The notes under the pieces: generated by a model
The model's database searches: none
The model's input: the letters and a program-made list of their open reading frames with translations, nothing else
What the model was told of the DNA's origin: nothing
Assembly: GCA_041389885.1 (NCBI GenBank)
Contig: JAWKRB010000008.1
Coordinates: 62,001 to 126,000 of the forward strand
DNA from: JAWKRB01 sp041389885
GTDB taxonomy: Bacteria; Myxococcota_A; Polyangia; Polyangiales; Ga0077539
Length of the DNA stretch: 64,000 bases
Direction of reading: 5' to 3'
Made by a program: the position numbers and the translations under genes
In this document: piece after piece, positions 32,271 through 42,473 of the stretch
How positions within the stretch are numbered: the stretch's first letter is position 1
How the letters are laid out: each line of letters begins with the position of its first letter

Positions 32271-33355
32271 TCGGGCTCGCCCTCCGACGCGAGCGCGCGC
32301 GCCCTCCCGCGCAGCGCGGTCATGTGCGCGATCTCCTCGGGGTCGCTCACCTCGTCGGGGCGCGGGCGGGTCGTGCCGTCGATCACCATCCAGTCGTGGG
32401 TCAGCGCGAGCAGCGCGTCGAGGCGCGTCGGCGCATCGCCCTCGCGCACGTCGGGCCAGCCCATCGGCCGCAACAACGACACCGGATCGCGCACCCGCCA
32501 CCCCGCGTACCGGTCGTCGACGAAGAGCAGCGAGAGCGCGTCGCTCACCGACACCGCGCGGAGGGTCCCCTCGCCCGCCTCGTCGCAGAGCGCGGCGAAC
32601 ACGTCGAGGCTCACGTCGAAGAGCGCGATCGTCGTGCGCGGCAGCGAGAACGCGCGCACCGCGGGGTCGAGGCGCAGCGCCCCCGGCGCCGTCGGCAGCG
32701 CGCGAATTCGCGCGAGGAGCTCGGTGTCGCGCGACACCCGCGCGGGGCGCGTGAAGTACGCCTCGCGCAGCGTGCGCGCGTCGCGGTCGAAGCGCAGGGA
32801 GTCGCCGTCGTCGTCCTCGGCGCCGACGCAGCCGCTCACCGACCACGTCGACTCGGCGAGGTCAGACCGCCAGCGCGCGCGAAACGCGCCGCCGCCGCTC
32901 CACCGCGTGACCATCGGCGCGGGGGCCTCGCCCGGCGTGAAGCGCAGCAGCGCCTCGTCGCCCACGCGCAGCGGCTCCTCGGGCGCGGTAGGCACGGGCA
33001 CGGGCACGGGCGCGGGCGGTGCGTCGAGGGACGCGAGCTCCCTCGCCTCGATCTCCGCGCTCGCCGCGGCGCGCAGGGCGTCGCGCACCGCGTCCTCTCG
33101 CGCGAAGACCGCGTCGACGAAGGCGCGCACGGGCGCGTCTCCCGGCGACGCGCCCACCGCGTGCACGAAGCGCAGCACCAGCGCGCCCTCCATCGCGCCC
33201 GCGCGCTCGGCGAGCACCACGCCCCAGCGGTCGTCGCGCAGCGCCGCCGCGAGAGACTCGCCCACGGGCTCGCCCTCGGCCTTCAACGCCGCGGCGACCC
33301 GCTCGCAGTCGCGAGGGGAGCCGTGCGCGCGGCGGATCACCAGGGCGACGCTCAC
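32186..33355 (-). CDS. Hypothetical protein, host copy whose 3' end is duplicated
   Basis: A 389-residue soluble protein from GTG 33355. The N-terminal 110 residues ('SVALVIRRAHGSPRDCERVA') look like an alpha/beta domain; a Pro/Val linker ('APPAPVPVPVPTAPEEP') follows, then a second domain with 'RWRSDLAESTWSVSGCVGA', 'YFTRPARVSRDTELLARIRA' and the conserved-looking end 'DIGAHIHWGWGFFRVPDEG'. No known motif is recognised. Codon use is host-like and high-GC, unlike the RCC1 genes at its 3' end. Its last 90 bases are duplicated at 27822. It lies 6 bases downstream of apaG and is probably co-transcribed with it. Confidence 0.7.
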   Translation of the reverse strand: MSVALVIRRAHGSPRDCERVAAALKAEGEPVGESLAAALRDDRWGVVLAERAGAMEGALVLRFVHAVGASPGDAPVRAFVDAVFAREDAVRDALRAAASAEIEARELASLDAPPAPVPVPVPTAPEEPLRVGDEALLRFTPGEAPAPMVTRWSGGGAFRARWRSDLAESTWSVSGCVGAEDDDGDSLRFDRDARTLREAYFTRPARVSRDTELLARIRALPTAPGALRLDPAVRAFSLPRTTIALFDVSLDVFAALCDEAGEGTLRAVSVSDALSLLFVDDRYAGWRVRDPVSLLRPMGWPDVREGDAPTRLDALLALTHDWMVIDGTTRPRPDEVSDPEEIAHMTALRGRARALASEGEPDDPTPGVAKDIGAHIHWGWGFFRVPDEG

Positions 33356-33360
33356 GGGGA

Positions 33361-33744
33361 TCAGTTCAGCGCGTGCGGCTTCGCGAGGGAGAAGGGCGCG
33401 ATCGCCGCGTCGAACTCGTCGCCCTGCTCGGTGACCATCTGGTAGCTGCCCTCCATCGTGCCGTGGGGGGTCGGGAGCGCGCAGCCGGAGGTGTACTCGA
33501 AGTGCTGTCCGGGTTGCAGAAGCGGCTGCGCCCCAACGACTCCGTCTCCGCGAACCTCTTGCACCCGGCCCTCGCCGTCGGTGATCACCCAGTGGCGCGC
33601 GCGGAGCTGCGCGGCGACCTCGCCCTCGTTGGTGATGCGAACGGTGTAGGCGAAGACGAACTCCTTGCGCCCCGGCGAGGAGCGATCGGGGAGGTAGCGG
33701 CTCTTCACCGTGACGCGAATCCCTCGGGTGACCTGGTTCGACAC
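33361..33744 (-). CDS. apaG: ApaG domain protein
   Basis: A 127-residue ApaG protein, the expected size. The fibronectin-III-like fold shows 'GIRVTVKSRYLPDRSSPGR', 'FVFAYTVRITNEGEVAAQL', 'RHWVITDGEGRVQEVRGDGV', 'VGAQPLLQPGQHFEYTSG' and 'PTPHGTMEGSYQMV', all family hallmarks. ApaG is linked to Co2+ resistance, Mg2+ efflux and diadenosine polyphosphate metabolism; its exact activity is not settled. GTG 33744 is the start. It lies 33 bases after the DUF2344 frame end on the same strand, so it may be part of that transcription unit. Confidence 0.93.
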   Translation of the reverse strand: MSNQVTRGIRVTVKSRYLPDRSSPGRKEFVFAYTVRITNEGEVAAQLRARHWVITDGEGRVQEVRGDGVVGAQPLLQPGQHFEYTSGCALPTPHGTMEGSYQMVTEQGDEFDAAIAPFSLAKPHALN

Positions 33745-33777
33745 GGGCTCATAGGTGCCACGCCGCGCCGCGCGGGA

Positions 33778-34527
33778 TCAAGGGACCGGTGTGACCTCGG
33801 CCGCAGGCTCGGGCCGCGCCTTGGGCGCCTTGCGGTGCAGCTCCAGCGCCAGGGGAGAGCTCAGCGCGTCGCCCTCGAGGAGCCTCCCCTGCGCCACGCG
33901 AATGAAGCGCGCGGGCACCTCTTCGCCGAAGAGCCCGTCGATGACCTCCGAGGGCTTCGCCGCGCCGTTGGGCGTGACCCGCGTGAGAAAGCGCACGGGC
34001 AACAGCCCGCCCACGTAGCCCGCGGCCTCGATCGACGCGGCGCCCTCGCCCACGCGCACGTCGAGGAGCAGCGCGCCCACGTCGACCTTCTTGCCGATGC
34101 CTTCGGTCTTTCGCACCGCGATGATGGGCTCGGCGCGGCGCGCGTCGAGCTTCGCGCGCACGACCTCCAGGTCGCCCATCCCGCGCTCGCGCAGCCAGGA
34201 CCAGGGCACCGCGGCGACGTACTCGGTGCCGTCGATGATCTTGTTGAGCGTCGGGTCGCGCTCGCCCAGGGCGACGGCGCGGGTGAAGGTGAGCCCGTCG
34301 GGGGCGCCGGGCTGGAGCATCGCCGGGAGCGCGTCGCAGTCGACCTCGGCGGCGAGCTTCACGTCGACGTACTCGTCGAGGGTCGAGATGCCAAGCGCGA
34401 GGGCCGGGCCGAAGGTCATCTCGGGCTTCGGGTGAAAGCCCTGGGAGTAGAACATCGGCACCTCGGCGCGGCGAAAGACCCGCGGCACGAGGCGCACCAG
34501 ATCGAGGTGCGAGGCGAAGGCCGCGCG
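33778..34527 (-). CDS. DUF2344 domain, separated by frameshift from the radical SAM protein
   Basis: About 250 codons encode the DUF2344 (TIGR03936) domain: 'RAAFASHLDLVRLVPRVFRR', 'VPMFYSQGFHPKPEMTFGPA' and 'LALGISTLDEYVDVKL'. In relatives this domain is either the C-terminal part of the radical SAM protein encoded just upstream or its immediate partner. Here it begins right after an in-frame TAG (34528-34530), and a GTG start at 34497 would cut off the conserved SHLDLVR motif, so independent translation looks poor. The best reading is one gene split by a single-base shift at about 34528-34532. A C-terminal 'PEPAAEVTPVP' tail ends the domain. Confidence 0.7.
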   Translation of the reverse strand, partial: RAAFASHLDLVRLVPRVFRRAEVPMFYSQGFHPKPEMTFGPALALGISTLDEYVDVKLAAEVDCDALPAMLQPGAPDGLTFTRAVALGERDPTLNKIIDGTEYVAAVPWSWLRERGMGDLEVVRAKLDARRAEPIIAVRKTEGIGKKVDVGALLLDVRVGEGAASIEAAGYVGGLLPVRFLTRVTPNGAAKPSEVIDGLFGEEVPARFIRVAQGRLLEGDALSSPLALELHRKAPKARPEPAAEVTPVP

Positions 34528-36580
<2,053 letters not shown>

Positions 36581-36669
36581 GTCCGCGGGGTTCTCCGTGC
36601 GCGGGGTGGGCGTGTCAAGCCGCGCCGTGCCCCCGCGGGCGGCGCGGAGCACCGCGCGCGCGATCGTCG

Positions 36670-36675
36670 TATCGT
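36670..36675 (+). promoter_or_regulatory. TATCGT -10-like hexamer
   Basis: TATCGT ends 7 bases before ATG 36683, with no Shine-Dalgarno in between. Expected transcription start is at or next to the ATG (leaderless). Confidence 0.35.
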
Positions 36676-36682
36676 CTCCGCG

Positions 36683-39007
36683 ATGAGCGCGACGCCCCCA
36701 CGAGGACCGCACGGCGGCCCCCTGTCCCCCTCAGAAGACGGGAGCGTCGAGGCGCTCCCCGCGGCGCTGCTCGAGGCGCTGCTGGCCGCCTCCGGGCCTC
36801 CCAGGGCCCTCCCCGTCGACCTCGACCCCGCCGCGGCGCGGCTCATCCCCTACGACCTCGACGCCGCCGTCGGGGTGCGCGTTCACGGGCCCGCGCACGA
36901 GCTCCGCCCGTGGGACCCCGCGACGCTCTCACGCCCCGCGTCCCTCGCCGCCCTCGCCGCGGTCGGACGCGCCCTCGCCGCCCTCCACGCCCGCGGCGTC
37001 GCCCACGGCGACCTCCGCCCCGCCGCGCTTCGCCTCGACGCGACAGGCGCCCCGGCGCTCCTCGTCGCGGCGCGCGAGGGCCGCCCCGGCGCCGCGATGC
37101 GCGCGCGCCTGCACCCCGGCGGCGAAGACCCCGCGTCCCTGGGCTTCGCGCCCCCCGAGGTGCTCGCCGGCGTCGAGGCCACCCCCGCGAGCGACGTGTA
37201 CGCCCTCGCCGCGCTGACCTACGCGGCGAGGACGGGCTACACCCCGGTGGGCCAGCTCAACCTCCGCCCCTACGCCACCGACGCCGACGGCGCCCTCGCG
37301 CAGTGCCTCGAGGCCGCCCTCAACCAGTCTCCCCGCGTGCGCCCGACGATGGCCGCGCTGATCGACGCGCTGGCCTTCGCCGCGGCCGCGAGCGCCTCGC
37401 CCGGCGCCCCGAGGCCCTACCGCGACCCCGCCCAGCTCGGCTTCGATCCCTCTGCGCCGCAGGGGGTTCGGTCGGAGATCTCCCCGGTGCTCATGCTCGT
37501 GCTGATCGTGGGCGGGATGTGCGCCTTCTTCGGCGCGGTGCTCCTGGTCGTCGCGGGGTGGGACGTGGTGGGAGAGTACGGCCGCGTCGCCCTCCTCGCG
37601 GGGCTCACGGCGCTCTCGCTGGGCGTCGGGCAGCTCGCGTCGTCGCGCGGCATGGACACCGGCGCGGCCGCCGCGCGCGCCCTCGCGGGGCTCTTCGGCG
37701 TGGTCGCCGTGGGCTACTCGTTCTACCTCCTCAACGAGCCCGGACGTCTCGGCCTGCTCCTCGGGCTCTGCGCGCTCTCCTTCGCGGGGGGCGCCCTGGC
37801 GCGGCAGCGGCGCGCGCCGGTCGCGGGGAGCGCGCTGCTCACCCTCGGCACGCAGCTCGGCTGGGCGGTGGGCGCGCAGGCGATTCACATGACGCGCCCG
37901 AGCGACACCCTGGGCGCGGTGTGCGTCGTCGCGGGGGCGGTGAGCGCGGTGACCTACGGCCTCGCGGTGCGCGAGCGCTCCCTCGCCATCGGCGTGCTCG
38001 GCGCGCTCAACCTCGTGGTGTTCTGCGGGACGCTCGGCTCGTGGCTCGACCGCGGCACGGTCTTCGGCGCCGCGATCTACGCCCTCGCCTGCGCCGCGGG
38101 CGCGCTGCTCCTCGCGCGGGCGGCCACGGCCCTCGGCGGGCGCGACGCGGCGTCTCCCTACGCGGGCGGCGCGGCGGTGGCGGCGGCGCTGAGCGTGCTC
38201 TCGGCGCTCGCGCTGCTCAACCGCGAGTGGGTCGACCACGGCTACGCCGCCGCGGCCTGGCCGTACCTCGTGGCGGTCCTCGCCCTCGCGGGCTCGACGC
38301 TCGCGCCGCCCGCCGGGGGCAGCGCGCGGGTGGTGGCCCTCGGCATCCTCGCCGCGGTGCCCACGATGCAGGCGCTGATCCGCGAGGAGCTGGGGTTCAC
38401 CGTGGTCGCCGTCGTCGGCGGCTTCGCGTTCATCCTCGCGAGCGTGTTCGCGAGCGCGCTGCGCGAGCGCAACGAGGCGCGCACCGAGCTGATCTTCGCG
38501 GGTCTCGTGGGGGTCGCCGCGGCGCCCGACCTGCGGGTCCTCCACGCGATCGAATCGATTGGGAGACAAGGCGATCCGTCGGCGTTCAGCTCGTGGGTCA
38601 CCATGGCCGCGGCGAGCCTCGGGCTGCTCTCGCTCTCGTACACCTTGACCGGCCGCGTGCGCCGCGGGCAGCACCGCGCGCTCGAGATCGTGGGGCTCGG
38701 CCAGCTCTTCGCGCTGCTCACCCTGCGCGTGCTCGCCGACACCCGCGACCCGCTCCCCGCGGCGGCCGCCCTCGCCGGCGCGGCCCTCGCCACGGCGCTG
38801 GGCGCGGGGACGCGACGGCTGTGGGTGATGCTCCTCGGCGCGACGGCGCTGGTGGTTCACCTGTGGATCCAGTATTTCGCGCGGCTCGAAGGGGTCTTTC
38901 CGCTCTCGGTGCGGCTGGTGGGCTTCGGCGTGGGGCTGCTCCTCGGGGGCGTGATCTACGAGCAGAAGCTCCGCGGGCGCGTCGCCGCGCTGCGCGAGTG
39001 GAGCTGA
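36683..39007 (+). CDS. Pseudokinase fused to a polytopic membrane domain
   Basis: A 774-residue protein. Residues about 60-260 resemble a Ser/Thr kinase with a reduced N-lobe: the catalytic loop reads 'GVAHGDLRPAALRLD' (HGD with the Asn replaced by Ala), DFG is absent ('ALLVAAREG'), an APE-like 'LGFAPPEVLAG' is followed by 'ASDVYALAALTYAARTGYTP' and the usual 'RVRPTMAALIDAL' end. No VAIK lysine or glycine loop is seen, so it should be inactive. From residue 268 there are about 14-16 hydrophobic helices ('PVLMLVLIVGGMCAFFGAVL' onwards), similar in style to DUF2157-type membrane proteins. It may sense or scaffold at the inner membrane. ATG 36683. Confidence 0.8.
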   Translation: MSATPPRGPHGGPLSPSEDGSVEALPAALLEALLAASGPPRALPVDLDPAAARLIPYDLDAAVGVRVHGPAHELRPWDPATLSRPASLAALAAVGRALAALHARGVAHGDLRPAALRLDATGAPALLVAAREGRPGAAMRARLHPGGEDPASLGFAPPEVLAGVEATPASDVYALAALTYAARTGYTPVGQLNLRPYATDADGALAQCLEAALNQSPRVRPTMAALIDALAFAAAASASPGAPRPYRDPAQLGFDPSAPQGVRSEISPVLMLVLIVGGMCAFFGAVLLVVAGWDVVGEYGRVALLAGLTALSLGVGQLASSRGMDTGAAAARALAGLFGVVAVGYSFYLLNEPGRLGLLLGLCALSFAGGALARQRRAPVAGSALLTLGTQLGWAVGAQAIHMTRPSDTLGAVCVVAGAVSAVTYGLAVRERSLAIGVLGALNLVVFCGTLGSWLDRGTVFGAAIYALACAAGALLLARAATALGGRDAASPYAGGAAVAAALSVLSALALLNREWVDHGYAAAAWPYLVAVLALAGSTLAPPAGGSARVVALGILAAVPTMQALIREELGFTVVAVVGGFAFILASVFASALRERNEARTELIFAGLVGVAAAPDLRVLHAIESIGRQGDPSAFSSWVTMAAASLGLLSLSYTLTGRVRRGQHRALEIVGLGQLFALLTLRVLADTRDPLPAAAALAGAALATALGAGTRRLWVMLLGATALVVHLWIQYFARLEGVFPLSVRLVGFGVGLLLGGVIYEQKLRGRVAALREWS

Positions 39008-39657
39008 CCGTGCGGGTGCTCCCCCTCGCCACGCCGCCGCTCCCCTGCCTGGTCGCCGCCGAGACCTTCGACGCGTTCTCGTGGGTCGCGAGCGGGACCC
39101 TCGAGCTGCGTTGTCCCGGCGACGCGCTGACCCTCAACGAGCTCGACGACGCGCTCCCCCTGGGCATGGCCTTCGTGTTTCGCGCGCCCTTCGCGCCGCT
39201 CCCCGCGGAGCTCGCGTGGCTGCACACCGGCCGCGCGCAGGCGCAGGCCCTCGGGATCACCGACGAGACCTGCCTCGCGCCCTACGCCCTCGACGACGCG
39301 ACCGACGAGCTCTTCGCGCACCGCCGTCCCCCCGGCGAGACCTTCTACCTCGCGGCCGACAACGTGAACGCGGTGTACTGGGCGCTCCACGACTGGTCGC
39401 ACTTTCACAACCACGGGAGCTTCGACGACCGCCCGAGCACCGAGTACCAGTGCGACGCCGCCGCCCTCGCGTGGCTCTGGATCAACCGCGCGCAGCTCCC
39501 CCTCCCCGACGCGCACTGGGAGCGGCTCCGCGCGAGCGCCGTCGAGAACCACCGACGGCTCCGCGCCGAGCGCCCCGAGACCCTGTGCCCCGAGCGCACA
39601 CTCCTCGAAGACGCCGACGCGCTGCAAAGCATGGCCGAATCGCTCACGCGGGTGTGA
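38998..39657 (+). CDS. Hypothetical protein with a His-rich motif
   Basis: A protein of about 219 residues from GTG 38998, which overlaps the end of the pseudokinase gene (GTG 39010 is the alternative). Notable is the block 'WALHDWSHFHNHGSFDD', with four histidines in nine residues, followed by 'RPSTEYQCDAAALAWLWIN'; this could bind a metal. The rest ('PGDALTLNELDDALPLGMAF', 'HWERLRASAVENHRRLRAE') is soluble and mixed alpha/beta. No signal peptide. I do not recognise the family. Overlap with the upstream gene suggests translational coupling. Confidence 0.7.
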   Translation: MELTVRVLPLATPPLPCLVAAETFDAFSWVASGTLELRCPGDALTLNELDDALPLGMAFVFRAPFAPLPAELAWLHTGRAQAQALGITDETCLAPYALDDATDELFAHRRPPGETFYLAADNVNAVYWALHDWSHFHNHGSFDDRPSTEYQCDAAALAWLWINRAQLPLPDAHWERLRASAVENHRRLRAERPETLCPERTLLEDADALQSMAESLTRV

Positions 39658-39785
39658 CCCCCCGGCACGCTCGGACCGTGGGGTCGCGGTGACATCTCGC
39701 ACGCCCCTCACAAGTCATTGATTTTAGCGGGCATTTACTGTGGTCCCTGACTTGCTCTGGGAGGCCGGGCAGGAGGGATTCTTTC

Positions 39786-41372
39786 ATGCGTGCTTCATCG
39801 TGGCTCCTCGGCCTTCTCTCGCTCGCGCTCGTCGCGCGGGGCAACGTCGCCGACGCCTGCGGCGGGTGCTTCGCGTCGGTCTCGGTCGACGGGAGCAAGT
39901 CGGTGCAGGTGGTGACCGACCACCGTATGGTCCTCGCGCTGGCGTCTGAAGAGACGACGCTCTGGGACCAGATCCGCTACGCCGGGTCGCCCGAGGGCTT
40001 CGTGTGGGTGCTGCCCGTTCCGCACGGCGTGCCCATTCGTATGGGCCTGGGAGACAACGCGTTCGTGAACGCGCTGGCCAACCTCTCGGCGCCGCAGATC
40101 CGCGCGAACTTCAGGGCGGGGTGCGGCTTCGACGGCAGGCCCCAGACCCTCCCGCTGAGCGGCGGCGGCGGCGCCGGGAGCGCGAGCGGAACGGTCCCCC
40201 GGAGCTGGGGCGGAGGGGGCGGCGTCGGGTGCGGCGGGTCGTCGACGAGCTCGATCGATTACACCCCTGGGAGCGCGGGGAGCGGCAACGGCGGCGGAGA
40301 CTCGACGGCGTACAGCGGCAGCGAGGACCTCGCGATTCAGGGCGACCGCGACGTCGTGGGCCCCTACGCCGCGGAGGTGATCTCGGGGGGCGCCGGGAGC
40401 TTTCAGCGCTGGGCCCAGGCGAACTCGTACGACATTCCGCGGCAGACCCTCGGCGCGGTGCGCTGGTACGAGGCGCTCGGGAGCGACTTTCTCGTGCTGC
40501 GCCTCGCCCCCGAGGCCGGCGTCGAGCAGATGCAGCCGGTGAGGATCACCTACCCCGGCTACCTCCCCACGCTCCCCCTGCGCATGATCGCCGCGGGGGT
40601 GGCCGACAAGGTGGGCCTCGACCTCATGGTGATCTCCGAGGGGGTGATGCAGGTCGACGGCTTCGCCAACGCGCAGATCGACCGGTCTCAACTCGTCTGG
40701 AACGTGCGCACCTCGCGGTCGAACTACCGCGCGGTGTTCAACTCGATCCTCGCGCGCCACGGCGGGCGCGTGTGGGTCACCGAGAGCACCGTCGCGCTCA
40801 CCGCGCCGATGATGGAGCCCGCGATGGGGCCGGGGCTCGACCCGGTGGGCTTCGACGCGGGCGTCGTCGAGCGCGTCGCGGGGTGGTCCGACGCGGGGGC
40901 GCCCTTCTACGACCTCGACCGGATCCTCACCGTGGGCACGATCCCCACCGAGGCGCTCCGCACCGACCCCTTCGTCGACCGTCGGCTGGTGTTTCAGCAC
41001 CTCGGTGACCGCGCGACGCTCACCCGGCTCCGCACCGAGCTCGACCCCAGCGCCCTCGACCGGGACCTTCAGCTCAGCCCCGCCGCGTCCTCGCTCTGGG
41101 TGCCTCGGGAGATCGACGTCACCCGCGCCACCGAGGTCCCCGGCTGTCCAGGGACCACCGCGCGCGTCTCGCCCCCCGCCTCGGGTCCCGGCGCGCCCCT
41201 TCGCCGCGCGGCCGGTCCGGGCCTCGTCGCGCTCTGCGCCCTCGCGCTGAGCGCGCGTCGGTGGCGTCGCTCGCGACTCGCGTCAGCGCGGGCACAAGAG
41301 GTGGGCGAAGAGGCAGGCCTCCCGGTCGGGCGCGAGCTGATCGCAGCCGGGGCCAACGCAGCGGCAACCTGA
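39786..41372 (+). CDS. DUF2330 exported protein with MYXO-CTERM-like tail
   Basis: A 528-residue protein. AGGAGG at 39771-39776 sets ATG 39786; a signal peptide ('SSWLLGLLSLALVARGNVAD') is followed by the DUF2330 opening 'ACGGCFAS', 'QVVTDHRMVLALASEETTLW' and 'EGFVWVLPVPHGVPI'. A Gly/Ser-rich insert (about residues 120-170) interrupts the domain. Near the C-terminus 'VPGCPGTTARVSPPASGPG', a hydrophobic stretch ('AGPGLVALCALALSA') and an Arg cluster ('RRWRRSR') match the MYXO-CTERM sorting pattern, but about 27 further residues follow because the frame runs on over the convergent lipoprotein gene (90-bp overlap). Function of DUF2330 is unknown. Confidence 0.85.
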   Translation: MRASSWLLGLLSLALVARGNVADACGGCFASVSVDGSKSVQVVTDHRMVLALASEETTLWDQIRYAGSPEGFVWVLPVPHGVPIRMGLGDNAFVNALANLSAPQIRANFRAGCGFDGRPQTLPLSGGGGAGSASGTVPRSWGGGGGVGCGGSSTSSIDYTPGSAGSGNGGGDSTAYSGSEDLAIQGDRDVVGPYAAEVISGGAGSFQRWAQANSYDIPRQTLGAVRWYEALGSDFLVLRLAPEAGVEQMQPVRITYPGYLPTLPLRMIAAGVADKVGLDLMVISEGVMQVDGFANAQIDRSQLVWNVRTSRSNYRAVFNSILARHGGRVWVTESTVALTAPMMEPAMGPGLDPVGFDAGVVERVAGWSDAGAPFYDLDRILTVGTIPTEALRTDPFVDRRLVFQHLGDRATLTRLRTELDPSALDRDLQLSPAASSLWVPREIDVTRATEVPGCPGTTARVSPPASGPGAPLRRAAGPGLVALCALALSARRWRRSRLASARAQEVGEEAGLPVGRELIAAGANAAAT

Positions 41373-42344
41373 GAGCCCCACGCAGTCAGTCCCGTTCCAC
41401 GCGTAGCCGAGAAAGCGCTCGCAGCCCCCCTCGCCCATGGCCTGGACCGGCGCGCACGGAGCCCCGGCGTCGGGCGTCACCGAGCACCCCGGCGTGACCT
41501 CACACGACACCGTGAGGTCTGCCGCGCAACGACATCGAACGCAGCGGTCGATGTCGCAGGTGGCGTTCACCGGGCACGCCACCCCGCGGATCACGCACAC
41601 CGGCGCCCCCGCGTCGACCGACTCGCAGGGGCCGCGGTGCTCGTAGTTTCGACCAGGGCACGAGCTGCTCCCCTGAAAGGTCCGCCCGTCGCAGCCACAG
41701 AAATTCGCGATGTCGGCGGTGCACCCCACGGGGCCCGAGGAGCAGGTCCAGGTCACCCCGCAGCCCTCGGGGCCCTGGCACTGCTCGCCGCGCGCGCAGT
41801 CGGTGTTGGAGCGGCAGGGTCGGGGCGCGCCGCCGTCGGGGGGACACGCGCTCTCGCACCGAAGCTCGCCGTTCGTCGCGCAGAGGCAGCTCGTGCAGCG
41901 GTCGAGGGCGCAGGTCTGCCCCGCCGCGCAGCGCCCGCCGTTCGGGAGGAGGCACGAGACCGGCGTCTCGCAGGGACCCCGCGCGCGGTACGGCCCCGGG
42001 GGACAGCTCGAGCTCCCGAAGATCGTCTGTCCGTCGCAGCCGCAGAAGGGCGCGAGGTCGTCGGTGCAGGGGCGACCGAGCCCCGCCACGCAGGTCCAGG
42101 GGACCCCGCAGCCCTCCGGGCCGACGCACTCCGAGCCTGCGGGGCAGTCCGACTGGCGCACGCAGGTGCGCGTCGTCGGAAGATCTTGCGGCGCAGGGAC
42201 ATCGACGCGCACCACGTCGACCGCGCCCCCGTCGGCCTGCGGCGCGACGATCGCGACGGCGCCGCACCCGCCCGCTGCCATCGCGGTCAGAAGTCCCAGG
42301 AGGATTGGCGCACCCTGGCCCAAGAATCGGTTGTCGCTTCGCAT
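41283..42344 (-). CDS. Cys-rich lipoprotein with duplicated module
   Basis: A 353-residue lipoprotein. ATG 42344 starts 'MRSDNRFLGQGAPILLGLLT' and leads to the lipobox 'AAGGC'. A short Asp/Val spacer precedes two copies of a Cys-rich module: 'CVRQSDCPAGSECVGPEGCG' ... 'FCGCDGQTIFGSSSCPPGPY', then 'CRSNTDCARGEQCQGPEGCG' ... 'FCGCDGRTFQGSSSCPGRNY'. Each is followed by a shorter 'CALDRC-SCLC' or 'CDIDRCVRCRC' block. The pattern recalls Kazal/follistatin-like disulfide modules frequent in myxobacterial lipoproteins. GAGGGATC before the ATG may be the Shine-Dalgarno. The 3' end overlaps the DUF2330 gene by 90 bases. Confidence 0.8.
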   Translation of the reverse strand: MRSDNRFLGQGAPILLGLLTAMAAGGCGAVAIVAPQADGGAVDVVRVDVPAPQDLPTTRTCVRQSDCPAGSECVGPEGCGVPWTCVAGLGRPCTDDLAPFCGCDGQTIFGSSSCPPGPYRARGPCETPVSCLLPNGGRCAAGQTCALDRCTSCLCATNGELRCESACPPDGGAPRPCRSNTDCARGEQCQGPEGCGVTWTCSSGPVGCTADIANFCGCDGRTFQGSSSCPGRNYEHRGPCESVDAGAPVCVIRGVACPVNATCDIDRCVRCRCAADLTVSCEVTPGCSVTPDAGAPCAPVQAMGEGGCERFLGYAWNGTDCVGLSGCRCVGPGCDQLAPDREACLFAHLLCPR

Positions 42345-42473
42345 GATCCCTCGACGACTCACAGAGCGTGCCACGCCGCCCCCCGCGTCGACGCCACGGG
42401 CCAGCGCCCCGCAGCGCAGGGGCGGCCTCGACGACCGCGGGGCCGCGGGTTGAATCCCCGCGCGCCGTCGCGC

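Noticed and set aside
33749..34527. Continuation of the radical SAM frame to 33749
   Set aside because: The frame is open but encodes Arg-rich sequence, while the DUF2344 domain is clearly readable one frame over.
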